Origin: SIG440 sp045120135
Lineage (GTDB): Bacteria > Bacillota > Clostridia > Monoglobales > Monoglobaceae
Assembly: GCA_045120135.1 (NCBI GenBank)
Contig: JBGVEN010000015.1
Coordinates: forward strand, 186,001-250,000
Length of the DNA: 64,000 nt
Direction of reading: 5' to 3'
Below the pieces are notes generated by a model. The model saw only the letters and a program-made list of their open reading frames with translations. It made no database searches and had not been told where the DNA came from. Below are positions 41,655 to 51,420 of the stretch, in pieces. Every line of letters starts with the position of its first letter. The stretch's first letter is position 1. The position numbers and the translations under genes were made by a program.

Positions 41655-44471
41655 ATGAATTGGACAAAGAAAGGCTTTGAAGAATTTTCAAAAGGAACTA
41701 TGGGCAACGGCGGACAGAATCTTTATGTTTCTGCTAAGGGTACACTGCAAAGAATTTTTAACTTTGACGTTAACGGTGATGGTTACCCCGACCTTCCCAT
41801 TACAAACAGTCACAGTATGAACGAGAAACCTCCCATCTACATCTATGATGAGCTGGGTCAGGAAAAACCCCTCGAGCTTCCGTCAAACGGTTCATTCGAC
41901 GCAATTTTTGTTGACCTTTACGACCGCGGCGTTGAGGATTTGGTTGTTGCCTGCCAGCACAACGGTGTACATAGTGATGTTTCTTCCATTATCTATTTTG
42001 GTAGCGAAATCGGTGTTTCCGAAAAATACAAGATGGAGCTCCGCGCCCCCAACGCAGTAGGCGTTGCAGCCGGCGACTTCAAGGGCTGCGGCAAAAAGGC
42101 TCTTGCTTTTGTTTGTGGCAAAAACCTTCGTATATTCTATCAGACATCACACGGCATTGAAGCATCAGTTTATGACGAACTTGATATTGCAGCAGTTTCA
42201 ATCGCATCAGGCGATATCGACGGTGACGGTTATGACGATATTTATGTTATCCTTCAGGGCACCGGCGAAGTTGCTGTTTTCTGGGGCGGCGAGGACGGTA
42301 TCAATCCCGACCGCAAGACAGTATTCGGCAAGCCTGCGGCTCTTGATGACAGCCGTGCAACCTCTACAACCGCAGGAAGAACTCTGTTCCGTTGGGTTCC
42401 CTGGAGATGTAATGTTGTAAAGGCTCATGACAGACTTTTCACATTCCGCGCAGAGGACAACTATGCGGTATTTGAAAGCTTTGACGCTGATCGTCAGCCC
42501 AAAGAAGAGTTCCGTATTAAGTGTATGGAAAAGCCTCTTGAAAAGAAGAGAATGTGCGACTATATGTTCTTTGGCGGCGGTGCAATGCACGCAACCTCAG
42601 GCGACCTTAGAAATGACGGAAGCTCCGACATCATAATCTCAGTTGCAACAGACTTTGACAAGATTGACAACACCATCGTTCTTTGGGAAAAAGAAGACTA
42701 CTCGTTTGAAAAAGCAGGTCTTGTTCCCATCCGTGCCGCAAAGGCACTTTCAGTGGGCAAGCTTGGTTCAGACGATAAAAACTATTTGTTTGTCAGCCAG
42801 ACAACAAATATGCATGAGCTGACAATTGAAACAGGAATTTTCAGCTTTGACAAGGATGGCAACGCAACCGAGGTTCGCCGCGTTCTTTCTCACGAGCCTG
42901 TTCGTATGCTGAGTGGTAAGTCATTCACCGACGGCAGATACCAGATGGCTGTTATTAACCATGAGGGTGAGAACAAGCTTGGATTTGAAGAAGTTTGGAT
43001 TTACCTTGGTGGTGAGGATGGCTATAATGCAGACAGAAAGCTTGCATTCCCGTCATGTGCTGCAGTTGACACATTTATGGTTGACCTTACCGACAATGGT
43101 CATCCCGATGTTCTTATTGCAAACTGTGCAGAAAACGCGCCTATGCTTTCACCCGGTCCGGTTGTTTACTGGAACGACAAGGACGGCTTTGATACCGTAA
43201 ATAAAAAGACCCACTTTATCGAAGGCGAAAACCCCCACGGTGCAACAATCGGCGACTTCAGAAAGTCCGGTTACCTTGATATTATAACAGGCAGTCTTGG
43301 CTGTCCCGATATAAAGATTTTCGAAGGCGGTCCTAACGGCTACGATTTTGCACATCCAAAGCTTCTTGCTCTCGGTCCGCGCCATAAAGAATATATGGAA
43401 AAATTTGATGGTGTACCCTACGAATATTTTGGAATTCACCACGAAAAGGGAGCATTCTATGACCCCTCAGAAAAATCGAATTACAACTCTACCCGCTGGC
43501 TTTTCTCCGCTGACTTTAACGGCGACGGCTACCTTGATTTGTTTGTTTCGGAAATTTTAGGTCATCGTTCATTTATCTTCTGGGGCGGTCCTGACGGCTT
43601 CAGCAATGATAATATGCAAGAACTTGCAACCAACGGTATTTCAGCCGCAAATGCAGCAGACCTCAACGGCAATGGCTATCTTGACCTTATCTGTTCCTGT
43701 CATCTTTCAAAATTTCACACCTTCCCGCAGGAATACGGCAAATTTGTAGTTTACTGGGGCGGGCCTGACGGCTATCAGGAACACAGAAAAACCGAGCTGA
43801 AAACGGCTTGTTCAAATGCTCTTACAATTCACGACTTCAACCGCGACGGCAGACTTGATATTTACGGTACAGCTTATGCAAACGGCAGATGCCGTGACAT
43901 TGACTCCAAGATGTACTTCCAGACAGAAGACGGAATGTTCCACGAGAATGTATTCCAGGATATATTCAACCATTCCGGTTGTGGCTGTCTTGCCGGTGAC
44001 TTTAACGGTGATGGTTATATCGACCTTGCAGTGGCAAGCCATAAGGCATACGGTAATCACGTATGTGACGCTTATGTATTCTGGGGCGGCGAAGACGGAA
44101 TCAACGAGCAGAGATATACAAAGCTTCCTTGCCGTGGCCCGCACGGAATGTGTAGCGTTGACATCGGTAATATTATGGACCGTTCGGACAGCGAGTACTA
44201 CACATCCGAAGCTTATAACACAAACGGCAAAAAGGCAGTTAAGGCATCCTGGATTGCAGAAAACGGCAAAAAGACCTGGGTTAAGATTCAGTTCAGATGT
44301 GCTGAAACTGCGGATAGCTTAGCAAACGCTGAGTGGTCGGAAAGCTTTGAAAACGGTGCTGATATTTCAGCTCTTAACCTTACCGGCTACATTCAGTACA
44401 AGCTGGAACTTGGCGCATATTGTGGAACCGGTACTCCTAGAGTAACAGAAGTAACTGTTGATTTTGAGTAA
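41655..44471 (+). CDS. FG-GAP/VCBS repeat protein, copy 2 of 4
   Basis: A 938-residue paralogue of copy 1, collinear over the whole length (MNWTKKGFEEFSKGTMGNGG start, the same tail). It carries a slightly longer insert in the middle (around HKEYMEKFDGVPYEYFGIHH) than copy 1. Several calcium loops are degenerate (DLYDRGVED, DFKGCGKKA, DLNGNGYLD), so metal binding may differ. It shares SHKAYGNHVC and VKASWIAENGKKTWVKIQ with copy 1 against copies 3 and 4, marking it as the closer pair. No signal peptide; own promoter, ribosome site AAAGGAG and terminator. Confidence 0.85.
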   Translation: MNWTKKGFEEFSKGTMGNGGQNLYVSAKGTLQRIFNFDVNGDGYPDLPITNSHSMNEKPPIYIYDELGQEKPLELPSNGSFDAIFVDLYDRGVEDLVVACQHNGVHSDVSSIIYFGSEIGVSEKYKMELRAPNAVGVAAGDFKGCGKKALAFVCGKNLRIFYQTSHGIEASVYDELDIAAVSIASGDIDGDGYDDIYVILQGTGEVAVFWGGEDGINPDRKTVFGKPAALDDSRATSTTAGRTLFRWVPWRCNVVKAHDRLFTFRAEDNYAVFESFDADRQPKEEFRIKCMEKPLEKKRMCDYMFFGGGAMHATSGDLRNDGSSDIIISVATDFDKIDNTIVLWEKEDYSFEKAGLVPIRAAKALSVGKLGSDDKNYLFVSQTTNMHELTIETGIFSFDKDGNATEVRRVLSHEPVRMLSGKSFTDGRYQMAVINHEGENKLGFEEVWIYLGGEDGYNADRKLAFPSCAAVDTFMVDLTDNGHPDVLIANCAENAPMLSPGPVVYWNDKDGFDTVNKKTHFIEGENPHGATIGDFRKSGYLDIITGSLGCPDIKIFEGGPNGYDFAHPKLLALGPRHKEYMEKFDGVPYEYFGIHHEKGAFYDPSEKSNYNSTRWLFSADFNGDGYLDLFVSEILGHRSFIFWGGPDGFSNDNMQELATNGISAANAADLNGNGYLDLICSCHLSKFHTFPQEYGKFVVYWGGPDGYQEHRKTELKTACSNALTIHDFNRDGRLDIYGTAYANGRCRDIDSKMYFQTEDGMFHENVFQDIFNHSGCGCLAGDFNGDGYIDLAVASHKAYGNHVCDAYVFWGGEDGINEQRYTKLPCRGPHGMCSVDIGNIMDRSDSEYYTSEAYNTNGKKAVKASWIAENGKKTWVKIQFRCAETADSLANAEWSESFENGADISALNLTGYIQYKLELGAYCGTGTPRVTEVTVDFE

Positions 44472-44481
44472 AAAATATAAT

Positions 44482-44512
44482 GGGCAGAAACAAAGGTTTC
44501 TGCCCGTTTTTA
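44482..44512 (+). terminator. Terminator of FG-GAP copy 2
   Basis: A 10-bp stem (GGGCAGAAAC / GTTTCTGCCC, loop AAAG) followed by GTTTTTAA. Confidence 0.85.
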
Positions 44513-44513
44513 A

Positions 44514-44542
44514 TTGACTTTACAGATATTGTTTGCTACAAT
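44514..44542 (+). promoter_or_regulatory. Promoter of FG-GAP copy 3
   Basis: TTGACT (44514-44519), 17-bp spacer, TACAAT (44537-44542); it starts right after the terminator of copy 2. Confidence 0.78.
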
Positions 44543-44596
44543 GACAATATAAAATAAACTGCAATATATTTTACAAAATCTATAGGAGATATTTTT

Positions 44597-47392
44597 ATGA
44601 AATGGACGAAAAAAGGCTTCGAAGAATTTCGTAAGGGAACGTTTGGAAATGGGGGACAGAACCTCTATGTTTCTGCGAACGGTACCCTGCAGAGAATATT
44701 CAATTTTGATATAAACGGAGATGGATATTTTGATTTGCCTATTGCAAACAGCCACGCGATGAACGAGAAACCGCCGCTCTTTGTATATGACGATATCAAT
44801 CAGGAAAAACCGCTTGAGCTTCCCTCTAATGGTACGTTTACTGCAGCTTTTGCAGATATTACCGGCGATGGTACTGACGATTTGATTATTGCATGTCAGC
44901 ATAACGGCGTTCATTCGGATATTTCATCAGTTATATACTATGGCAGTGAAAGAGGTCTTTGCGAAAAATACCGCACCGAGCTTCTTGTTCCCAATGCGGC
45001 AATGATTGCTGTTGCAGATTTCAAAGGCGAGGGCAAAAAAGCTGTTGCTTTTTCCTGCAATAAAAAAGTTCGTATTTTCTACCCTACCACGCTCGGCATT
45101 GAACCTACTGAGTATACCGATATCGAAATCAGTGCTCTATCCTTTGCGGCAGGCGACCTTGACGGCGACGGCTATGACGATCTTTATGTTCTGACCGGTG
45201 GCACAGGTGAGCTGGTAGTTTACTGGGGCGGTGAGGATGGAATTAATCCCGACCGAAAAACCTCACTTGGCCGTTCTGATATTCCTGACGATGTCCGTTC
45301 AACCTCCACCACGGCAGGCAGAACAATGTTCAGGTGGTTCCCGTGGATGACAAGCATAATAAACATTCACGGAAAAACAATGATATTCCGTTCCGATGGC
45401 GATGATGCAGTTTTTGAGTCATTCGGCAAAGACCGTCAGACAAAAGAAGAAATGCGTATCTTCTGCACACACCAAAATCTTGAAAAGGATTTAACTGTTG
45501 ATGCTGTATTTATGGGCAACGGTGCGGTTCATGCCTGCACAGGTGACCTTAAAAACTGCGGTGATACAGATATAATAATTGCTGTTGCCACCGATTTTGA
45601 GGCAGTTGAAGATGTGCTGGTACTTTGGGAAAGCGAGGGCTATGCTCTTGACAAGGCGACCCGAATTCCTGTTCCCTGTGCACGAAATGTATCTGTGGGT
45701 CCGATTGGCAATGACCCAAAGAACTACCTTTACATAGCACTCGGCTGCGAAGCCGACAATCTTGAAATTCCGGCAAGGGTATACAGCTTTGACAAAGACG
45801 GAAATGCAAGCTTTGTCAGAGAATTCCCTGCAATGGAGGCAACAAGCGTAATTTCCGGCAAGACCTACACCGACGGCAGACATCAGGTGGTTGTTGTTAA
45901 CCACGAGGGTGAGCGTCATCTTGGCTGTGAAAAAATTGCATTTTTCCTTGGAGGAGAGGATGGATTCAACCCCGACCGCAAAATTATGCTACCGAGCTGT
46001 GCGGCTGTTGACTGCATACCCGTTGACCTGAACGATGACGGTAATCCTGAAATTATCGTTGCCAACTGTTCAGAAAATGCACCCCAGCTTGATCCCGGAG
46101 CGGCAGTATACTGGGGCAAGGACGGCGAATTTGATCCTGAGCGTGTAAACTTCTTCAATGCCCGCACCACTCACGGCTGCGCTTTGGGCGACTTCAGAAA
46201 GAGCGGATATATCGACCTTATCTTCACCGAGCTGGGTAACCGAAAAATCGCATACTTCAAGGGCGGTCCTAATGGCTACGACTTTGAAAATCCCGAATAT
46301 ATTCTTCTCGGTCCTGAAAAGGACCAGATTGAATGGTGGCGTGTCCGGGGTAAAGCTTATGAGCTTACAACCCGTGACCCGGAAGAGGTTAAGCGTTGCC
46401 GCGAATTTGGCGGTCCCCGCTGGATTTTTGCTGCAGACCTCAACAATGACGGCTGGCTTGATTTAATTCTGCCTCAGATTACAGGTCCTCGTGCTATGAT
46501 TTTGTGGGGCGGTCCCAACGGCTTCAGCGAGGATAATATGCAGGCTCTTGCAGTTGACGGTGCTGCTATGGCTAACGCTGCAGACCTTGACGGTGACGGA
46601 TATATAGACCTTATCTTTGCATCACATATGACTCTTGGTCACACCTTCCCTCAGGAAAAGGGCAAAATGGTTATTTACTGGGGCGGTCCAGACGGCTTTA
46701 GTGAAAACCGCAAGTCCTTCCTCCCCTCCTACTGTGCAAACTCCCTCACTGTTCAGGACTTCAACAATGACGGACGGCTTGACCTTTACTGTACAGCCTA
46801 TAACAATGGCAGACTCCGTGACATAGACTCAAAAATCTACTTCCAGGGCGAGGACGGAATGTTCCACCTTGACGACCATCAGCTGATATTCAACAACTCC
46901 GGTTGCGGCTGTCTTTCCGGTGACTTTAACGGCGACGGCTTTATTGACCTTGCTGTGGCTTCCCACAAAAAGGACGGTAATCACGTTGCTGAATCCTTTG
47001 TTTTCTGGGGGGGTGAGGACGGCATAAACGAAAACCGTTATACCGCACTCCCCTCTATAGGTCCTCACGGAATATGTACCGCTGATGTAGGCAATGTGAT
47101 GGACAGAAGCAATTCAGAGTACTACTATTCTGAAGCCTATAACGCAGAAGCAACAGCAACAAGGGTAAGCTGGGAGGCTACCAACGGCAAAAAGACCTGG
47201 GTTAAAATCCAGTTCAGATGTGCAGAAACCATTGATGCGTTAGAAAGTGCAGAGTGGTCGGAAAGCTTTGAAAACGGTGCTGATATTTCAGCACTTAACC
47301 TCACCGGTTACATTCAATATAAACTGGAACTTGGCGCATATTGTGGAACTGGTACTCCAAGAGTTACTGAGGTGACCGTAGAGTTTGAATAA
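44597..47392 (+). CDS. FG-GAP/VCBS repeat protein, copy 3 of 4
   Basis: A 931-residue paralogue (MKWTKKGFEEFRKGTFGNGG start). Calcium loops DINGDGYFD, DITGDGTDD, DLDGDGYDD, DLNNDGWLD, DLDGDGYID, DFNNDGRLD and DFNGDGFID are seen. The tail shares VSWEATNGKKTWVKIQ with copy 4. It is the only copy with a co-transcribed partner: the D-2-hydroxyacid dehydrogenase starts 13 bp downstream with no terminator between. No signal peptide. Ribosome site AGGAG. Confidence 0.85.
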   Translation: MKWTKKGFEEFRKGTFGNGGQNLYVSANGTLQRIFNFDINGDGYFDLPIANSHAMNEKPPLFVYDDINQEKPLELPSNGTFTAAFADITGDGTDDLIIACQHNGVHSDISSVIYYGSERGLCEKYRTELLVPNAAMIAVADFKGEGKKAVAFSCNKKVRIFYPTTLGIEPTEYTDIEISALSFAAGDLDGDGYDDLYVLTGGTGELVVYWGGEDGINPDRKTSLGRSDIPDDVRSTSTTAGRTMFRWFPWMTSIINIHGKTMIFRSDGDDAVFESFGKDRQTKEEMRIFCTHQNLEKDLTVDAVFMGNGAVHACTGDLKNCGDTDIIIAVATDFEAVEDVLVLWESEGYALDKATRIPVPCARNVSVGPIGNDPKNYLYIALGCEADNLEIPARVYSFDKDGNASFVREFPAMEATSVISGKTYTDGRHQVVVVNHEGERHLGCEKIAFFLGGEDGFNPDRKIMLPSCAAVDCIPVDLNDDGNPEIIVANCSENAPQLDPGAAVYWGKDGEFDPERVNFFNARTTHGCALGDFRKSGYIDLIFTELGNRKIAYFKGGPNGYDFENPEYILLGPEKDQIEWWRVRGKAYELTTRDPEEVKRCREFGGPRWIFAADLNNDGWLDLILPQITGPRAMILWGGPNGFSEDNMQALAVDGAAMANAADLDGDGYIDLIFASHMTLGHTFPQEKGKMVIYWGGPDGFSENRKSFLPSYCANSLTVQDFNNDGRLDLYCTAYNNGRLRDIDSKIYFQGEDGMFHLDDHQLIFNNSGCGCLSGDFNGDGFIDLAVASHKKDGNHVAESFVFWGGEDGINENRYTALPSIGPHGICTADVGNVMDRSNSEYYYSEAYNAEATATRVSWEATNGKKTWVKIQFRCAETIDALESAEWSESFENGADISALNLTGYIQYKLELGAYCGTGTPRVTEVTVEFE

Positions 47393-47405
47393 AGGAGAAA
47401 TCATC

Positions 47406-48350
47406 TTGAAAACAGTTATCTTAGACAAAAGCACCCTCGGTGCAGACATCGACCTTTCGCCCATACGGACTTTGGGCGAAACTGCAGAATACGAAACAAC
47501 CACCCCCGAACAGGTTGCGGAGCGTATTGCAGATGTTGATACCATTGTCACAAATAAAATAAAGCTTAATGCATCAAACCTTAATGCGGCAAAAAACCTT
47601 AAGCTTATATGTGTTGCGGCTACCGGCTACGACAACATCGATACCGAATACTGTAAATCTCGGAATATTGCCCTTTGTAATGTTCCGGGCTACTCCACCG
47701 ACAGCGTGGCACAGCTTTCGGTTGCAATGGCTTTGGATTTGTGTATTCATATGACCGAATACCGCCGTTTTGTTAATTCCGGCAATTACACCAAATCAGG
47801 TGTAGCCAACCGCCTTGTTCCCGTTTACCACGAGCTTTCAGCACTTAAATGGGGCGTTGTGGGCGGTGGCGGAATTGGCACAAAGGTTGCCGAAATTGCA
47901 AAAGCCATTGGCTGCAAGGTTATGGTTTGCCGCCGTAAAAACGAGGGCGAATTTCCTCTTGCCGACATTGACACCATTTGCCGCGAATGTGATATTATAT
48001 CTCTTCATATTCCGCTCAGCGATTCAACACGTGGCCTTATCAGCCGTGAGCGTATTGACTCAATGAAAAATGGCGCCATTGTTGTAAATACCGCACGTGG
48101 TGCAGTTTGCGATGAGAATGCGCTTGCCGAAGCAGTGCTAAGCGGCAGAATTGCCTTAGGCTGTGACGTATACTCTGCTGAACCGTTTGACGAAAGTCAT
48201 CCCTTTAGCAAAATCCTTAGCTGTGATAACGCTTTGCTTACTCCGCATATGGCGTGGGGTGCGGCAGAGGCACGGGCACGGTGTGTTCGTGTGATTTCGG
48301 AGAATATGTCAGCCTTCTATGCAGGCGAAACAAAAAACAGAATTGTTTAA
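47406..48350 (+). CDS. D-2-hydroxyacid dehydrogenase (glycerate dehydrogenase-like)
   Basis: A 314-residue NAD(P)-dependent dehydrogenase. Nucleotide site WGVVGGGGIGTKVAEIAKAIG (about 143-163); catalytic Arg in VNTARGAVCDE, Glu in YSAEPFDE and His in LLTPHMAWG. Substrate-side GYDNIDTEYC is also typical. The start is TTG at 47406, with AAAGGAG 8 bases upstream; an ATG-less extension to 47385 overlaps the FG-GAP gene. Co-transcribed with FG-GAP copy 3. Substrate (glycerate, hydroxypyruvate or another 2-hydroxyacid) cannot be told. Confidence 0.88.
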   Translation: MKTVILDKSTLGADIDLSPIRTLGETAEYETTTPEQVAERIADVDTIVTNKIKLNASNLNAAKNLKLICVAATGYDNIDTEYCKSRNIALCNVPGYSTDSVAQLSVAMALDLCIHMTEYRRFVNSGNYTKSGVANRLVPVYHELSALKWGVVGGGGIGTKVAEIAKAIGCKVMVCRRKNEGEFPLADIDTICRECDIISLHIPLSDSTRGLISRERIDSMKNGAIVVNTARGAVCDENALAEAVLSGRIALGCDVYSAEPFDESHPFSKILSCDNALLTPHMAWGAAEARARCVRVISENMSAFYAGETKNRIV

Positions 48351-48355
48351 AAAGA

Positions 48356-48387
48356 GCGGACAGCCTATACAGGCTGTCCGCATTTTT
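48356..48387 (+). terminator. Terminator of FG-GAP copy 3-dehydrogenase operon
   Basis: An 11-bp stem (GCGGACAGCCT / AGGCTGTCCGC, loop ATAC) followed by ATTTTTATT. Confidence 0.88.
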
Positions 48388-48437
48388 ATTCTAAAGTGTT
48401 TTTTTGTTGACTTTTTAAAACTATTTTACAATAAAAA

Positions 48438-48466
48438 TTGACTTTTCTTTTAATTTACGATTAAAT
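48438..48466 (+). promoter_or_regulatory. Promoter of FG-GAP copy 4
   Basis: TTGACT (48438-48443), 17-bp spacer, TTAAAT (48461-48466). Another TTGACT 30 bp upstream lacks a well-spaced -10. Confidence 0.6.
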
Positions 48467-48497
48467 AAATGTATAAACGGGCAGAGGAGTGTTTTTT

Positions 48498-51284
48498 ATG
48501 AAATGGACAAAAAAAGGCTTTGAAGAATTCCGCAAGGGTACTTTCGGCAACGGAGGTCAGAACCTATATGTTTCGGCAAAGGGGGTTCTTCAAAGACTCT
48601 ATAACTTTGATATAAACGGTGACGGCTATGTGGATATTCCTTTTGCAAATGCCCACAGTATGTTTGAAAAGCCGCCGCTTCACATATACGATTCCCTTGA
48701 CCAGAGCGAGCCGTTGAAATTACCTTCAAACGGTAGCTTTGACGCAATTTTCACCGACCTAACCGGTGACGGCACGGACGACCTGATTGTTGCGTGTCAG
48801 CACAACGGTGTGCACACCGATATTTCCGCAATTATCTACTACGCAAGCGAACAGGGTCTTTGCGAAAAATATAAGCGCGAGCTTCGCGTTCCCAACTCCT
48901 TTGGCGTTGCCGCAGGCGACTTCAATGGTAGCGGCAAAAAAGCCCTTGCCTTTATCAGCAAGGACAAACTAAGAGTTTTTTACCAGACAGAACTGGGGAT
49001 TGAGTCCTCAAAATTTAAAGAGCTTGACATTGCAGGTATTACCCTTGCCGCAGGCGACCTTGACGGCGACGGTTTTGACGACCTTTATGTTCTGCACCAG
49101 AATACCGGCGAGCTTGCAGTCTATTGGGGCGGCAAAGACGGACTTTGTGCAGACCGTAAAACCGTGTTCGGCAAGCCCACAGTAACCGGAGGGGCGGCAG
49201 TTTCCACCACCGCCGGCAGAAAGCTCTATCGCTGGGTGCCCTGGAAGAACAGCATTATCGACCTGGGCGACAAGGTTATGACCTTCCGCGCAGAGGACAA
49301 CTATGCAGTATTTGAGACCTTTGACAAGGACCGTAATCCCCACGAGGAGCTGCGCATCTGCTGTGCCGAACTGATAACCGACAAGGACTACGACTCGGAT
49401 GCGGTTTTTGAGGGCTACGGCCCGATGAACGCCTGTGTTGGCGACCTTAAAAACAACGGCGGCAAAGATATTGTTATTGCAGTTGCCACCGATTTTGAGA
49501 AGATTGACGATGTTCTTGTACTGTGGGAGGACAAGGGTTACTCATTAGAACACGCAACCCGTATCCCAGTAATGACAGCACGCTCTGTTGATGTGGGTCC
49601 GGTTGGTAAGGACGGCAAAAACCTCCTTTATATTGCGCTCAGCAGTAAGCGCGACGAGCTGGATATTCCGGCAAAGGTTTTTGAATTTGACAAGGACGGA
49701 AACGCGACTGAAGTCCGCGAATTTATGACCCACGAATGTGTGCGGCTTATGTCAGGCAAGACCTATACCGACGGCAGACACCAGATTGTTGCCGTAAACC
49801 ACGAGGGCGAATTTAAGCTTGGACTTGAAAATGCACAGATTTTCCTTGGCGGTGAAGACGGCTACGACCCTGAAAGATACCTCCTCTTCCCCACCCACGC
49901 AGGCGTTGACACAACGCTTGTTGACCTGACCGACAACGGCTATCCTGATGTCCTTTGTGCAAACAGCGGCGAGAACGCGATTGAGCTGAACCCCGGTGCG
50001 GTTGTTTACTGGAACGGGCCTGAGGGGTTTGATATTGATAACAAGTACCACGAATTTATCTCCACCTCGGCGCACGGCTGTGCTGTTGGCGACTTCAGAC
50101 ATTCCGGCTATCTTGATGTAATCACCGGTGGCATACATATGCGCGATATTCAGATTTACGAGGGCGGTCCTGACGGCTATCCTGCCGAAAAGACAAAGCG
50201 TCTGATTATGGGTCCTGACCCTGAAAACTATGTTTCACGCAATGACGGCAACACCTTCGGTCAGGTATGGGCAGACGACCCTGCTACCAAACTCGAGTAC
50301 GGTGAGGTGCGCTGGCTGTTTACCGCCGACTTCAACAATGACGGATGGCTTGACCTTTTTGTATCGCAGATTTGCGGCTCACGATCGTTTATCTTCTGGG
50401 GCGGTCCTGAGGGCTTCAGCACCGACAGAATGCAGGAGATTGCAACCGACGGAATTTCTGCCGCAAACGCCGCAGACCTTGACGGCGACGGCTACCTTGA
50501 TTTGATTGTATCGTCACACCAGTCGCTTAAGCACACAATTCCCAACGAATACGGAAAGTTTGTAATTTACTGGGGCAGCAAGGACGGCTACAGCGAAAAC
50601 CGCCGCACCGAGCTCCCAACACATTGTTCAAACGCCCTGACCATTCAGGACTTCAACGGCGACGGACTGCTTGACATCTACGGAACAGCTTATAACAACG
50701 GCAGACTCCGTGATATTGACTCAAGGCTGTACTTCCAGGCCGAGGACAGAATGTTCCATATCGACAACTTCCAGTTCCTGTTCAACAATTCCGGTTGTGG
50801 CTGTCTTGCCGGAGACTTTAACGGTGACGGATACATCGACCTGGCTGTTGCCAGCCACAAAAAAGACGGCAACCATGTCTGCGACTCCTACATCTTCTGG
50901 GGCGGCGAGGATGGCATAAACGAAAACCGCTACACCGCACTTCCCACCAGAGGTCCGCACGGTATGCACAGCGTTGATATCGGTAATATTATGGACCGCA
51001 CAGATTGCGAATACTACACTTCCGACGCCTACAAAACTGACCTTAAGGCAACAAAAGTCAGCTGGGAGGCTACCAACGGCAAAAAGACCTGGGTGAAAAT
51101 TCAGTTCAGATGTGCAAAAACCGCTGATAGCTTGGAAAAGGCAGAGTGGTCGGAAAGCTTTGAAAACGGTGCTGATATTTCAGCACTTAACCTTACCGGC
51201 TACATCCAGTACAAACTGGAGTTGGGCGCCTACTGCGGCACCGGTACTCCCAGAGTAACCGAGGTTACAATTGATTTTGAGTAA
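48498..51284 (+). CDS. FG-GAP/VCBS repeat protein, copy 4 of 4
   Basis: A 928-residue paralogue with the same N-terminal block and tail. Start at 48498 (GAGGAG 8 bases upstream) in place of a GTG three codons earlier. By eye it uses more C and G at third positions than copy 1, e.g. in the GACGGCGACGG-type calcium loops. The loops are mostly well kept (DINGDGYVD, DLTGDGTDD, DLDGDGFDD, DFNNDGWLD, DLDGDGYLD, DFNGDGLLD, DFNGDGYID). No signal peptide. Last full copy; a hairpin-rich spacer and a 3' scrap of another copy follow. Confidence 0.85.
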   Translation: MKWTKKGFEEFRKGTFGNGGQNLYVSAKGVLQRLYNFDINGDGYVDIPFANAHSMFEKPPLHIYDSLDQSEPLKLPSNGSFDAIFTDLTGDGTDDLIVACQHNGVHTDISAIIYYASEQGLCEKYKRELRVPNSFGVAAGDFNGSGKKALAFISKDKLRVFYQTELGIESSKFKELDIAGITLAAGDLDGDGFDDLYVLHQNTGELAVYWGGKDGLCADRKTVFGKPTVTGGAAVSTTAGRKLYRWVPWKNSIIDLGDKVMTFRAEDNYAVFETFDKDRNPHEELRICCAELITDKDYDSDAVFEGYGPMNACVGDLKNNGGKDIVIAVATDFEKIDDVLVLWEDKGYSLEHATRIPVMTARSVDVGPVGKDGKNLLYIALSSKRDELDIPAKVFEFDKDGNATEVREFMTHECVRLMSGKTYTDGRHQIVAVNHEGEFKLGLENAQIFLGGEDGYDPERYLLFPTHAGVDTTLVDLTDNGYPDVLCANSGENAIELNPGAVVYWNGPEGFDIDNKYHEFISTSAHGCAVGDFRHSGYLDVITGGIHMRDIQIYEGGPDGYPAEKTKRLIMGPDPENYVSRNDGNTFGQVWADDPATKLEYGEVRWLFTADFNNDGWLDLFVSQICGSRSFIFWGGPEGFSTDRMQEIATDGISAANAADLDGDGYLDLIVSSHQSLKHTIPNEYGKFVIYWGSKDGYSENRRTELPTHCSNALTIQDFNGDGLLDIYGTAYNNGRLRDIDSRLYFQAEDRMFHIDNFQFLFNNSGCGCLAGDFNGDGYIDLAVASHKKDGNHVCDSYIFWGGEDGINENRYTALPTRGPHGMHSVDIGNIMDRTDCEYYTSDAYKTDLKATKVSWEATNGKKTWVKIQFRCAKTADSLEKAEWSESFENGADISALNLTGYIQYKLELGAYCGTGTPRVTEVTIDFE

Positions 51285-51420
51285 ATACTCTTGTGTGCTT
51301 CCTGCCGCAGTAGGCGACAGGGCTCCCAAAAAGGCGTGACTTTTGGGGAAAAGGAGCAACCGAGCTTTAAAGTTTCGGTTTGCACAGCAAACCAAACCGC
51401 AAGCGAGAGTTGTGACGCGT
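51285..51420. repeat. Hairpin-rich spacer after FG-GAP copy 4
   Basis: About 135 bp with no ORF of note. It can form GCTCC..GGAGC enclosing CCAAAA/TTTTGG (51321-51357), and GGTTTGC-ACA-GCAAACC (51378-51394). It is inserted between the end of copy 4 and the remnant of a fifth copy; probably a mobile or interspersed repeat. Confidence 0.5.

Noticed and set aside
37447..51284. Repeated DNA in the FG-GAP genes as a CRISPR or tandem satellite
   Set aside because: The repeats are degenerate codons for D-x-N-G-D-G loops in open frames, with irregular spacing and no spacers.
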